Positions 37,531 to 46,337 of a DNA stretch of 64,000 nt are shown piece by piece; within the stretch, counting starts at the first letter, position 1; each line of letters starts with the position of its first letter. A program made the translations under genes and the position numbers. The stretch lies in assembly GCA_965224815.1 (NCBI GenBank), contig CBDDAF010000003.1, positions 744,001 through 808,000 of the forward strand. Reading direction: 5' to 3'. Below the pieces are notes generated by a model. That model was not told the DNA's origin and searched no databases. It saw only the letters and a program-made list of their open reading frames with translations. Origin of the DNA: CAYPEL01 sp036479985 (GTDB lineage: Bacteria; Pseudomonadota; Gammaproteobacteria; DSM-19610).

Positions 37531-38316
37531 TCAATCAACCTTGTTATTTTTCATGACCCTGTCTTGCAAACCACCGGCACGGTCATACTCTAGCCGCCAA
37601 TTTTTCAGTTTACTGCCAAAACGAAATTGCAACAAAGTCGAGATAAACATCCAGATAGTGTCAACCTGAACGTGAGACTCTCCGTGCTCACGCATACGCG
37701 CAAAAGAATTCATTTCAATAACTGACACACCCATATAACCCGCTTTGATCATAATCTCAGGGTCTAATAACCAGTCTCTTGATTCAAGTTTCATTGCTGC
37801 CAATACATCTCGGTGCAAAATCTTCGGGCTGCCATTCACATCGACTGAACCAATTTTTGGCCATAATGCAATCATAAACAAATTATAAAATGCCGTCACA
37901 ATTGATCGCCAGGCACCGTCGAGTCGAAAGCGGCGGAAAACTTTTCCAAGCACCATACCATTTGAACGTGCGACTGATTCATAGACACGAACAACATCTT
38001 CAGCATCTACTTGTCCATCTGCAGGAATAATACCAATCCATTCCCCGTTACACAGCGCAACTGACTCCAGAATGCCATGGCCATAACCTTGATTAATTTC
38101 GATATGCTTAAGCACAATGGGATAACCTTGCGCTATAAATTCCTCGATGATCTCCCCTGTCCGATCTTTTGAGCCATTATTACAAGCGACTAATTCCAGA
38201 GGATAGCCGCACTTTTCAAATGCCTGGACCAGGCGAGGAATCGTATAGCCAATAAGACCTTCCTCGTTGTAGCAAGGCATGATCAAGGATAAAAGAGGAT
38301 GATGATTATTTTCCAC
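37531..38316 (-). CDS. Glycosyltransferase, family 2 (dolichol-phosphate mannosyltransferase-like)
   Basis: 261 residues. The GT-A domain has LSLIMPCYNEEGLIGYT, LVACNNGSKDRTGE and the acidic IIPADGQVDAEDV in the DXD position. There are no C-terminal helices of the GtrB type, but a hydrophobic stretch (about residues 125-140) may touch the membrane. The start is GTG at 38316 with a weak ribosome site. It lies between MITE copy 7 and the frameshifted membrane gene. Confidence 0.83.
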   Translation of the reverse strand: MENNHHPLLSLIMPCYNEEGLIGYTIPRLVQAFEKCGYPLELVACNNGSKDRTGEIIEEFIAQGYPIVLKHIEINQGYGHGILESVALCNGEWIGIIPADGQVDAEDVVRVYESVARSNGMVLGKVFRRFRLDGAWRSIVTAFYNLFMIALWPKIGSVDVNGSPKILHRDVLAAMKLESRDWLLDPEIMIKAGYMGVSVIEMNSFARMREHGESHVQVDTIWMFISTLLQFRFGSKLKNWRLEYDRAGGLQDRVMKNNKVD

Positions 38317-38455
38317 GATGGGTATTCTCTATTGCGAATTATTTTAGGCTAGCTTTTTCATGCAATTATACGCAGATGCCACCGAACAAAATAGCCCATA
38401 CAGATCAGACCATAAAAAAACAGCCTAAGACAATAATTCGCCAAACACCTTGTTT

Positions 38456-39403
38456 TCATTGCTGAAGCTGGACAACCTTATAGATTTTATTGGCGTACAC
38501 TTCGACTAATTGTGAAAGCGTATCCGCATACAACAACGCGTGAGTAGCTCCGTAGCGGTTCGCCAGCTCGAGTAAATGAACATCTGTCATCTGGTGGTAA
38601 GCCTGGTCAAAGGCTCTTGCCGCTTTAAAACCACCCCCCTCTACATCACCGTATACAACTCTCATCCGTTCTCGCCACTCGAGCATAGCTGCATCCTGAA
38701 AAGGGATCGATTTAAAATCTACGACCAGAGCACGCTTTCCATATATGCGCAGTAAACCAAATTGTGGAGGCACGACAAACAAGGCATCTTTCGGTGTAAC
38801 TTGCGCTATTTCACGAGCAGTGGTGGTCTTCTCATCTTGCTGACTGGATAGCGTAAATACAGGCGAAACAGGTAACCAATCCCGATTCATCATTACAACT
38901 AACAGCAATACACCGGTAACAAATATTACGGCACTTTTTCGCCAGGAAGACATAAACATTGCCGTGAAACAGAAGGCAACTAATAAATACAACTGTTCGT
39001 CTAATTCCCCGAACACTAGCCATAATAATCCAGTGAGGGTTCCCACCCCAACAATCAAAAGAGAGTTAGGCGAGAACGTTAATAATCGATGGTAAAAGCG
39101 ACTGGTAAAAAGAACGATAAAATTTATAACAGGATGCGTTACACCCCCCGACAATAGGCTCATGACTGTATATGGCCGTGCAAACGCAACCCCGGGATTT
39201 TTCCAATAACAGGCAAATAACCACCCCAACAACATAAAGCCTTCCCACTTTAAAATAGAAAGTAATCGAAAGGGTTGCAGTGTTAGTACAGCACGGAGAG
39301 GCCAAATTTCAGAAAAGACCACCCAACAATACACGCAACTAATGCCACCATCATCGGCATCAAAAACAAGAAAGCGCGACGTGGTGATACTGTTCGCGAC
39401 CAA
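38456..39403 (-). CDS. C-terminal part of a frameshifted membrane protein
   Basis: 315 residues with several helices, then a soluble C-terminal region. The first 40 residues overlap the 39283-40359 gene in another frame, and the likely real continuation begins around IWPLRAVLTLQPFRLL, where the upstream frame is failing. The C-terminal soluble part (DALFVVPPQFGLLRIYGKRALVVDFKS) resembles the domain after the helices in GT-C-type membrane proteins. I read it as the second half of one gene split by a one-base shift. Function unknown. Confidence 0.6.
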   Translation of the reverse strand: MVANSITTSRFLVFDADDGGISCVYCWVVFSEIWPLRAVLTLQPFRLLSILKWEGFMLLGWLFACYWKNPGVAFARPYTVMSLLSGGVTHPVINFIVLFTSRFYHRLLTFSPNSLLIVGVGTLTGLLWLVFGELDEQLYLLVAFCFTAMFMSSWRKSAVIFVTGVLLLVVMMNRDWLPVSPVFTLSSQQDEKTTTAREIAQVTPKDALFVVPPQFGLLRIYGKRALVVDFKSIPFQDAAMLEWRERMRVVYGDVEGGGFKAARAFDQAYHQMTDVHLLELANRYGATHALLYADTLSQLVEVYANKIYKVVQLQQ

Positions 39404-40359
39404 TGCTCAAAGCTAAAACCAATAACCCCAAGAAAAAGCACTGCTGTCACATAATCCTGAAGTGGGAAGTGGCCAGGAAGGTAATGATGAGGTGCACGAA
39501 ACCGGGCTAGAATATCGAAAAAATCACCTGATGAAAGTGCCACACCCATATTGATGTTTCTATAAGGCCACCACCAGAACAAGGCCAGGAATACCCCTAA
39601 AATCACTGCGCCTGCGGCAGTACGGATCAGCGCATCTCGCCATGCCAATGCTTTCCATTGACAGAGTATGCGGGTCATTGGGGTATCGGCACTCACTGGC
39701 ACAATCAGCAAAGCAAAAAATGCAGTCGCCAATGCCACTGCGCCACCCTCCGCTCCATAGAGTGGATGTGGCAAACTGGAAATAGCCGCTACAATTGCAG
39801 CGGCTACAGGCCTCCCAAGTAATCCCAGACCAACCGCCCAAAGAGCACCTGGAATAGCCAGGCTGGCAGGCTGAAAAACTTCGTATCTAATTTGTGTGGC
39901 TTCGCCCAGATGAAAACTGGTTAAACCAAGCACCATCACCGATGCAATGGCAGCTCCCAGTTGCCCTGCTCCAATAATCCTGCGGGAAGCCCAATGTGTC
40001 ACAGCCACCAAGGCCAGGTCGGATAAAAATGTAAGGCCTAAATAGACCCATGACAAGGGTATAAAATTACCCATCCAGGCCATTGCTTTTGCATAGTAAA
40101 GACGCGGACCGAATTCGGCACTGGTCGTTACAAAGAAATCATTGGTGAGATATCCAGGATCAAGTTGACGCAAGATAATAGGCAGTTGCTCAACCTGGTT
40201 GCCAACCCCGAACTGGTACGAAAAAATCGTAGCGATCAGCGCCAGAAGAATTGCAAAAAGGATGTCGTTGCCGTCAATAAAATAGTCAGCGTGAGAAGAC
40301 TGATCCTGACAATCTGAATATGCTTCCCGACCCACTCCATCCACACCGCTATGAACCAT
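39283..40359 (-). CDS. N-terminal part of a frameshifted membrane protein
   Basis: 358 residues from ATG 40359, which has AGGAAG eight bases upstream; the open frame reaches 40392. About nine helices are predicted. After residue 350 (CIVGWSFLK) the frame ends in LSVLY, while a frame shifted by one base continues the hydrophobic pattern into the 38456-39403 segment. Joined, the product would have about 630 residues and resemble a large GT-C-like membrane protein. No classical slippery heptamer was seen at the junction. Confidence 0.65.
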   Translation of the reverse strand: MVHSGVDGVGREAYSDCQDQSSHADYFIDGNDILFAILLALIATIFSYQFGVGNQVEQLPIILRQLDPGYLTNDFFVTTSAEFGPRLYYAKAMAWMGNFIPLSWVYLGLTFLSDLALVAVTHWASRRIIGAGQLGAAIASVMVLGLTSFHLGEATQIRYEVFQPASLAIPGALWAVGLGLLGRPVAAAIVAAISSLPHPLYGAEGGAVALATAFFALLIVPVSADTPMTRILCQWKALAWRDALIRTAAGAVILGVFLALFWWWPYRNINMGVALSSGDFFDILARFRAPHHYLPGHFPLQDYVTAVLFLGVIGFSFEHWSRTVSPRRAFLFLMPMMVALVACIVGWSFLKFGLSVLY

Positions 40360-40522
40360 GACACGGCTTCCTGGTAGCAGACGGGGTATCAATAAAATCG
40401 CTATATGCAGTTTCCATGAGATAAATCAATATTTACGGCCTGGAAAAAAGCTGTTTTTGTTGTTTTACACAGCGTTAAATATTAGTATATCTGCATATAT
40501 ACAGTTATCGCAAACAATAATA

Positions 40523-40552
40523 AAAGGCGCTGAACCACTTTAACGCGCCTTT
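40523..40552 (+). promoter_or_regulatory. Hairpin in the leader of the dioxygenase-Rieske gene
   Basis: AAAGGCGC (40523-40530) and GCGCCTTT (40545-40552) form an 8-bp stem with a 14-base loop, ending just before the AGGT ribosome site of the gene at 40565. It lies between two divergent genes, so it is not a terminator of either. A role in translation control is possible but unproven. Confidence 0.4.
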
Positions 40553-40564
40553 AGGTCAACAATA

Positions 40565-41839
40565 ATGTTGTCAGAAACGATCGAACTCAAATCTGAAGAC
40601 CTCCCAATTCTGAATTTGTCAGAGCGCATTCTCAGCGGCGAAATCTTTATGCTTAGAGACTGTCTGCATAGCGCAGGGCTATTTAGCCTGCTCGAACAAG
40701 CCAGCTTTACTGGCATCCAGAAATCTATGGGCGATGATATCGCGGAGCGTACAAAAATAACTGGCGTTGAAAATATTCATACCGTCGTCTCTGCAGCCGA
40801 TATACCCACTATTACTGATGTGGTTTATGAAGAAATTACTGCACGTTCACTCGATTTTCTAAAGCCCTTTGTCAGTAAAGTACTCGGGATCCCGGGTAAT
40901 TTTTTCTTCGAGCGCAAACCGAATGTTCGTTTTCACATTCCTCATGACATTGCTGTAAAAGAAATCAAGAATTTTAAAGAATTTACCAAACGGCATGGTG
41001 ATGGGAAAATTACGCCACACAAAACCCACCGGGACAGCTGGGTAGATTGCCCGAATAATCTCATCAATGTGTGGATCGCAGTTGGCCCGGTAAAAACCGG
41101 CAACAGCCTGACTATCTACTCAAAAAAGTATCGGGACAATATTAAAAATACCGGCCCCTACATCAGCCCTGATCAAAACCCGGGACCAGCAACGACATTT
41201 AATATGCAAGCCGGTGATGTCATACTGTTTCATGGTGATCAACTGCATGGCTCTGAAATCAACAGCACAGATAAAACACGCCACGTAATCAGTTTCCGGA
41301 TCACACTTGCCAAGCCTAAATATACCCACGGTCATTACCACCACTATGCCCACACCGCACTGGCAAATGGACCGCTCAATTTGTTTGCTGAAGTCCCTCA
41401 GAATCTGGCCTGGAGCTATATCGATGACCGGGTAAAACGCGTAGCAAGAAAAATAAGGAGCCTGACAGGCCTGCACAACAATGGTAAGACTGCCGTTAAA
41501 TCTCCTCCAGAAAATACTGTCAGTGAGTCATCTACAGAAGATATCTGCCTCCCATTAAACAGCCTTGAAGTCGGAACCATAAAAGCTGTCACATCAAAAA
41601 TCTGTGTTGTACGACTGGATTCAGGCGACATCAAGGCATTTGGTCGGAAATGCCCACATATGGGTGCCGATCTTTCACTGGGCGCTATTCGAAACACAGA
41701 AATCATGTGTCCCTGGCATAACCTTCCTTTGGATCCAGCCACAGGTTCCAGTCCCTGCCAGTCTTTGAAAAAGATAAATACCTATCCTTGTGAGGTGCGC
41801 GGTGACCAGATTTATATTTCACAAAAAACCAATGATTAA
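40565..41839 (+). CDS. Phytanoyl-CoA-type Fe(II)/2-oxoglutarate dioxygenase fused to a Rieske domain
   Basis: 424 residues. The first 285 residues look like a PhyH-family dioxygenase: metal site His-x-Asp in KTHRDSWVD (about residues 157-159), distal His in FHGDQLHGSE, and a 2-oxoglutarate-type Arg in TRHVISFR. A linker of about 40 residues leads to a C-terminal Rieske 2Fe-2S domain (about 335-424) with CPHMGAD and CPWHNLP, the standard Cys-x-His and Cys-x2-His pairs. The stop TAA lies in the terminal repeat of MITE copy 8. The substrate is unknown; sugar or lipid hydroxylation is possible. Confidence 0.82.
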   Translation: MLSETIELKSEDLPILNLSERILSGEIFMLRDCLHSAGLFSLLEQASFTGIQKSMGDDIAERTKITGVENIHTVVSAADIPTITDVVYEEITARSLDFLKPFVSKVLGIPGNFFFERKPNVRFHIPHDIAVKEIKNFKEFTKRHGDGKITPHKTHRDSWVDCPNNLINVWIAVGPVKTGNSLTIYSKKYRDNIKNTGPYISPDQNPGPATTFNMQAGDVILFHGDQLHGSEINSTDKTRHVISFRITLAKPKYTHGHYHHYAHTALANGPLNLFAEVPQNLAWSYIDDRVKRVARKIRSLTGLHNNGKTAVKSPPENTVSESSTEDICLPLNSLEVGTIKAVTSKICVVRLDSGDIKAFGRKCPHMGADLSLGAIRNTEIMCPWHNLPLDPATGSSPCQSLKKINTYPCEVRGDQIYISQKTND

Positions 41840-41950
41840 TTAACAAGAATCTGTAGGAGCGGCTTCAGCCGCGATGAACACCGCAATCCCATCGCGGCTG
41901 AAGCCGCTCCTGCAATCATTACACTGCTCGAAATAATAGAGACTTCTTAG
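41825..41950. mobile_element. MITE-like REP element, copy 8
   Basis: The core is 41851-41914 (right arm ends TGCAA instead of TACAG). The left end (AACCAATGATTAATT, about 41827-41841) contains the TAA stop of the dioxygenase gene. The right end ATAGAGACTTC is followed by TTAG at 41947-41950, only 14 bases before the ATG of the pyruvyltransferase gene. Confidence 0.72.
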
Positions 41951-41964
41951 TATATAATCAGCCC

Positions 41965-43503
41965 ATGAAAACGATTCAGCTGGATGCACAAACAGCGCGT
42001 CAAGCGCACGCAACGATTACAGGTAAAAATACTGAACTTATAAAGATCGTTAATGAAACCCTGGCAAGGGTGAAATCTGAGCCTGTTGTTTGGCAAGTTC
42101 CCGTCGAACACTCAAATGTACATTACATAGAAAGCCTGCTCATGCTGGCAGATGCAACCGGCTGCCGGATTGATTTCAAACCCTCAGTAGAGTTATCTGC
42201 CCGCGAACTTGCTTTTTTTAAGGACGTAGTCAAACACCGGGATAGCCACCATTCAAACTTTGCTGAAAAACTTTCAACGCGCTTCACCGAGCTATCCTCA
42301 TTTGCCTGGAATTGCATCAAAGTTGTATGGCGCATGGGCCCTGCCCTACTAGCCAACAAACCGTCTACCAATAATCGCACGCTCAAACGAGCAACGCTGA
42401 TTGGCGTATATGGTGGCGAACATGTCGGAGACATCGCCATCCTGGGAGGTGTTTTGCTCCGCCTACACAAACAATTCGGTGTAACAGAAGCGTGCCTGTT
42501 CAGCCATCAACCTGAATACACAAATCACCTGACTGCTTGTCTGGACACACCGGTTAAACTCACCGTGCTGCCAGACCATCCCGATGAAGTAAACCGTGCA
42601 CTCAATGACACTGATGCACTGGTATGGGCCGGCGGCCCTTTAATGGACTTACCGCCGGTGCTTGTCAAACAACTTGCTGCTATTTATAAAACACGCCAGC
42701 TGGACACACCCTTCTTACTCGAAGGTGTCGGTGTTGGACCATTTCGACGCGCCCCAAGTCGATGGGTAGCGCGTAAAATCGCCCAGTCCGCTGCCCGAAT
42801 CAACGTCCGCACCCAGGGCGCTGCGCGTGACCCCATACTCAATGGCATCAAGGTCAATATAGGCCGTGATCCCGCTTTCGATTATCTCGAAACCCGCCAG
42901 GAATTAACCCGGCTCACACCGGATGAGCGTCAATCAACAGACCGGATTCTCGAAAACACACAAGGCCGAATCCGCATCGGTATCAATGTACGCCCAATTC
43001 GCCATTTCTGGAGCACACAAGGTGAAGCCTACTCGCGCGCCATGGAAAAGCAGTTCATGTCCAATCTGGCTGACAGCATGCGGCAGTTTTCCGCCATCAC
43101 AAGTAAGCCTGTGTCGTATATTTTCTTTCCTATGAACCTGATCCAGATCGGCTATTCAGATCTGGCAGCAGCCTACCGCCTGCAAAACCTTGTCGGTAAT
43201 GACGTTGATCTGCAGGTATGGGAAGCCGATCCCGATGTCGATGCTGTTCTCTATCTGATACGCAGTCTGGACGCGGCTATCACGATGCGCTTCCATGCCA
43301 GCATCTTTGCCCTATCGCAAGCATTACCCACCATCGGTATCGATTATTATCCTGGTGTCGGCGGGAAAGTAGAACAACTCTTCCAGGATCGCGGCTTGGC
43401 CGAGGATGTCCGGCGTATGGATACAGCCGAGACGGACTGGCTGGTAGAACGCCTGCAAGAAAAGTGTGGCAAGCCACAAGCGCAATCCCAACAATCAATC
43501 TAG
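41965..43503 (+). CDS. Polysaccharide pyruvyltransferase family protein
   Basis: 512 residues. The conserved part (about residues 145-490) has the GVYGGEHVGDIAIL start, VWAGGPLMDLPPV, VGVGPFRRA, the arginine-rich IGINVRPIRHFW and the C-terminal SLDAAITMRFHASIFALSQALPTIGIDYYPGVGGKVEQLF typical of the CsaB/WcaK family. It should add ketal-linked pyruvate to a sugar. The N-terminal 140 residues are not covered by the family. The start is 14 bases after MITE copy 8; a TATAAT overlaps the gap. The TAG stop lies in the target site of MITE copy 9. Confidence 0.85.
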   Translation: MKTIQLDAQTARQAHATITGKNTELIKIVNETLARVKSEPVVWQVPVEHSNVHYIESLLMLADATGCRIDFKPSVELSARELAFFKDVVKHRDSHHSNFAEKLSTRFTELSSFAWNCIKVVWRMGPALLANKPSTNNRTLKRATLIGVYGGEHVGDIAILGGVLLRLHKQFGVTEACLFSHQPEYTNHLTACLDTPVKLTVLPDHPDEVNRALNDTDALVWAGGPLMDLPPVLVKQLAAIYKTRQLDTPFLLEGVGVGPFRRAPSRWVARKIAQSAARINVRTQGAARDPILNGIKVNIGRDPAFDYLETRQELTRLTPDERQSTDRILENTQGRIRIGINVRPIRHFWSTQGEAYSRAMEKQFMSNLADSMRQFSAITSKPVSYIFFPMNLIQIGYSDLAAAYRLQNLVGNDVDLQVWEADPDVDAVLYLIRSLDAAITMRFHASIFALSQALPTIGIDYYPGVGGKVEQLFQDRGLAEDVRRMDTAETDWLVERLQEKCGKPQAQSQQSI

Positions 43504-43644
43504 GAGCCCCTGATAAGTAGCAAATATCTGTAGGAGCGGCTTCAGCCGCGATAGACACCGCAGCCCCATCGCGGCTAAAGCCGCTCCTACAGAATTTGTA
43601 CTGTTCGCTATGACAAATGCATGATTTAATCAGATGCTCCCTAA
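43500..43644. mobile_element. MITE-like REP element, copy 9
   Basis: The core is 43528-43592. The element is bounded by CTAG (43500-43503) and CTAA (43641-43644). Ends are GAGCCCCTGATAA and, inverted, GGAGCATCTGATTAAAT. The left CTAG holds the TAG stop of the pyruvyltransferase gene. Confidence 0.8.
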
Positions 43645-43900
43645 CATATTGTAATTATTACGATATACTAAGAAAATCTTTTAGCCATGCTGTTCTCCAA
43701 CCGATTCTGCAGGATATCTAATTTTATAATAAAATCAGCCACTAAATTTAAAGCTGTGCCGAACCCGGATATTCTGGAATCCACTCAAGAATCAGCGTAA
43801 TCAGGCCGCTCAATTACCGGCCTGAAATACAATTGTTTTGTTAATTTTCACCCGCTTAACCCGGACAATTTGGCATTCAACACATTAAGGACTGGATGGT

Positions 43901-44641
43901 ATGAACCGAGACGATATTTTTACAAATACAGCAGCACGTGGCAGCGACTTCCAGTTTAACGAAGAAGTCGCCAAAGTTTTTGATGACATGCTCACGCGCA
44001 GCGTGCCGTTCTATCTGGAACAACAAAGCCTGATCGAAGAAATTGCACATCGTTTCTGGATACCCGGCACAACCGCGATTGATCTGGGCTCGTCCACGGG
44101 TACAACGCTGATACGATTTGCAAATATTTTAGGTAAAGAAGCCAAATTGATTGGCTATGATAATTCCGAACCCATGCTTGATCGTTCGCGTGACAATGTA
44201 TCTGCTGCAGGCGTTAACGACCAGGTAGAATTTCGTCTCGGCGACCTGAATGGTGAACTTGAAGAAATTGATTTAAAAAATGCCAGTGTTGTCACCCTGT
44301 GCTGGACGCTGCAATTTATCCGTCCACTGCGCCGCGATAAACTGATCAAGAAGATTTACGATGAAATGGCTGATGGCGGTGTGTTGATTGTTACCGACAA
44401 AGTGCTGACCAACGATTCTGACATGAACCGCTATTTCATCGAATTTTATTACGATTTCAAAAAACGCAACGGCTACTCTGATGAAGAAATCCATAAAAAA
44501 CGCGAAGCACTGGAAAATGTACTGATCCCCTACCGGTTTGATGAAAATTTTGAGTTATATCGCAGAAATGGCTTTAAGACCGTAGAAACCTTCTTCCAGT
44601 GGTATAACTTTGCCGGTTTTCTGTGCGTTAAAAGCGCCTGA
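43901..44641 (+). CDS. CmoA-like (carboxy-SAM synthase family) protein
   Basis: 246 residues, closely patterned on CmoA, which makes carboxy-S-adenosylmethionine from SAM and prephenate. Seen are the start NRDDIFTN, DFQFNEEVAKVFDDMLTRSVPFY, the SAM loop IDLGSSTGTTL, LCWTLQFI and YYDFKKRNGYSDEEIHKKREALENVL. Arg 201 occupies the place of E. coli Arg199, which binds the carboxyl of carboxy-SAM. CmoA usually sits beside CmoB for tRNA modification; here it lies in a polysaccharide locus next to another SAM enzyme. It may be a paralogue with a glycan role, or simply the genome's CmoA. Confidence 0.82.
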   Translation: MNRDDIFTNTAARGSDFQFNEEVAKVFDDMLTRSVPFYLEQQSLIEEIAHRFWIPGTTAIDLGSSTGTTLIRFANILGKEAKLIGYDNSEPMLDRSRDNVSAAGVNDQVEFRLGDLNGELEEIDLKNASVVTLCWTLQFIRPLRRDKLIKKIYDEMADGGVLIVTDKVLTNDSDMNRYFIEFYYDFKKRNGYSDEEIHKKREALENVLIPYRFDENFELYRRNGFKTVETFFQWYNFAGFLCVKSA

Positions 44642-44659
44642 ATAAAGCCATCTACCACC

Positions 44660-44807
44660 TTAAAGAACCTCTGATTAATTCATGCAATTTGCCATAGTGA
44701 ACAATACATACTCTGTAGGAGCGGCTTCAGCCGCGATAAACGCTGCGGCTACCTCGCGGCTAAAGCCGCTCCTACAAGTTCTTACTCATAAATCAGAGAC
44801 TCACTAA
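44660..44807. mobile_element. MITE-like REP element, copy 10
   Basis: The core is 44713-44776. It is bounded by TTAA (44660-44663) and CTAA (44804-44807), both YTAR but not identical. Ends are AGAACCTCTGATTAATT and, inverted, GTGAGTCTCTGATTTAT. It lies 18 bp after the CmoA-like gene and 27 bp before the next methyltransferase gene, separating two otherwise adjacent genes. Confidence 0.82.
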
Positions 44808-44834
44808 TACAGTCACAACTGTGTAAGACTATTT

Positions 44835-45578
44835 ATGCTTGCAAAAATTATTTTTCCCGCCAATTTCAGGGCCTGGGTCGTTCGGCAAATGCGCCGCTAC
44901 CGGCTGCAGTGGCCGCGTGCCGGAACAGTCAAGTTTGGCGATTTTGGCAGGACTACGCCGATCAGCCCCATCTTTGGAATCGACCGTGGGCTACCCATTG
45001 ATCGCTATTACATCGAGCATTACCTGAACAAAAACATTGCCGACATCCAGGGTCGTTGCCTGGAAATGGGTGATGCCTTCTATATAAAGAAATTTGGTAA
45101 AGAAAAAGTCACCCAAACAGATGTCTTACATGTGACGGAGGGAAACCCGGAGGCAACACTGGTCGGTGACCTGACGACAGCTGATCATATTCCTTCTGAC
45201 CTGTTTGATTGCATCATTTTCACGCAGTCTATTCAGATGATCTATGACATGAAAGCGGCTTTACGCACACTGCACCGAATCCTCAAACCGGGTGGCGTTT
45301 TATTACTGACAACACACGGCATCAGTAAAATTGGCCGTCGCCTGGGGAGAGATGACTGGGGTGAATACTGGCATTTGACAACCCAGTCATGTGATGCCTT
45401 GTTTAAAGAAACCTTTCCCGGTGCTAACTGTGACGTATCATCCTATGGCAATGTTTTAACGGCCTGCGCATCCCTCCACGGACTGGCGACTGCTGAACTC
45501 TCAGAATCAGAACTGGATGTCTGCGATCCAGATTTCGAGGTTGTGGTAACAGTCCGCGCAGTCAAAGCCCTTGCATAA
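44835..45578 (+). CDS. Class I SAM-dependent methyltransferase
   Basis: 247 residues. A basic N-terminus (MRRYRLQWPRAG) is followed by a Rossmann SAM domain: GRCLEMGDAFYIKKFG in place of the glycine-rich loop, LVGDLTT, FDCIIFTQSIQMI and RILKPGGVLLLTTHG. The loop is atypical (EMGD rather than DxGxG). It is next to the CmoA-like gene and starts a plus-strand set continuing with deacetylase, GT4 and flippase. It may methylate, or if supplied with carboxy-SAM carboxymethylate, a sugar; both are inference. Confidence 0.78.
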   Translation: MLAKIIFPANFRAWVVRQMRRYRLQWPRAGTVKFGDFGRTTPISPIFGIDRGLPIDRYYIEHYLNKNIADIQGRCLEMGDAFYIKKFGKEKVTQTDVLHVTEGNPEATLVGDLTTADHIPSDLFDCIIFTQSIQMIYDMKAALRTLHRILKPGGVLLLTTHGISKIGRRLGRDDWGEYWHLTTQSCDALFKETFPGANCDVSSYGNVLTACASLHGLATAELSESELDVCDPDFEVVVTVRAVKALA

Positions 45579-45596
45579 TCTGAATCCCATCATTTT

Positions 45597-46337
45597 ATGC
45601 GCGCCATCCTGACATTCCACAGCATCGATGATTCTGGCTCCGTAATTTCATATAAGCCTGATTACTTTGCCGGTTTACTCGCATCTCTGACTCATAAACA
45701 GATCCCCATTTATGATCTGGATACCCTGTTAAACTCAAGCCAGGGGCCGGGTGTGGCAATCACCTTTGATGATGGCATGCGATCAGTGTACGAATATGCG
45801 CTACCCGAATTAAAAAAATATAATGCACCTGCACACCTGTTCCTTACAACCGAGGCTATTGAAAACGGCACGCCCTGGCCCGCACAACCCGTGGACATTC
45901 CCTCGTTTGATATGCTCACCTGGGAACAGCTAGAAGAACTACACCAATCCGGGGTTTTTATTGATAGCCATACTCACACCCATCCGGATATGCGGAAAAT
46001 TTCTGTTACAGAAATGCAGGATGACTGTGACACTGCTGATGATCTAATAACTAGAAAACTCGGAAGAAAACCTGAATACTTCGCCTATCCTTACGGTTTT
46101 CATAACGCAGCAGCACGTGATTTTGTTAGCAAGCGTTACAAAGGCATAGTGACCGTAGAACTACGTCACCTTAGCTCAAAAGAAAACTATGTGACCCTGC
46201 CCAGGCTAGACTCCTATTATCTCCAGTCAGACTGGGCAATACAGAATATCGATACTCTGATCATGACGTTGTACCTGAAAGCCAGAAGCCGCATGCGAGC
46301 TTTGAAAGGCAGCCAGTCTGACCCTGGTAATGACTAG
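45597..46337 (+). CDS. Polysaccharide deacetylase (NodB-like)
   Basis: 246 residues. NodB motifs are present: ITFDDG (about residue 58), the metal-binding SHTHTHP (about 125) and RKPEYFAYPYG. It should remove N- or O-acetyl groups from a sugar, or act as a related cyclic-amidase fold. There is no signal peptide, so it acts in the cytoplasm or on a lipid-linked intermediate. It overlaps the next gene by eight bases. A second member is encoded at 49146-49946. Confidence 0.88.
   Translation: MRAILTFHSIDDSGSVISYKPDYFAGLLASLTHKQIPIYDLDTLLNSSQGPGVAITFDDGMRSVYEYALPELKKYNAPAHLFLTTEAIENGTPWPAQPVDIPSFDMLTWEQLEELHQSGVFIDSHTHTHPDMRKISVTEMQDDCDTADDLITRKLGRKPEYFAYPYGFHNAAARDFVSKRYKGIVTVELRHLSSKENYVTLPRLDSYYLQSDWAIQNIDTLIMTLYLKARSRMRALKGSQSDPGND

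Noticed and set aside
43681..43760. TATAAT at 43725-43730 as the promoter of the CmoA-like gene
   Set aside because: No acceptable -35 hexamer at 16-18 bases, and it lies 170 bp before the start, so it was not listed.
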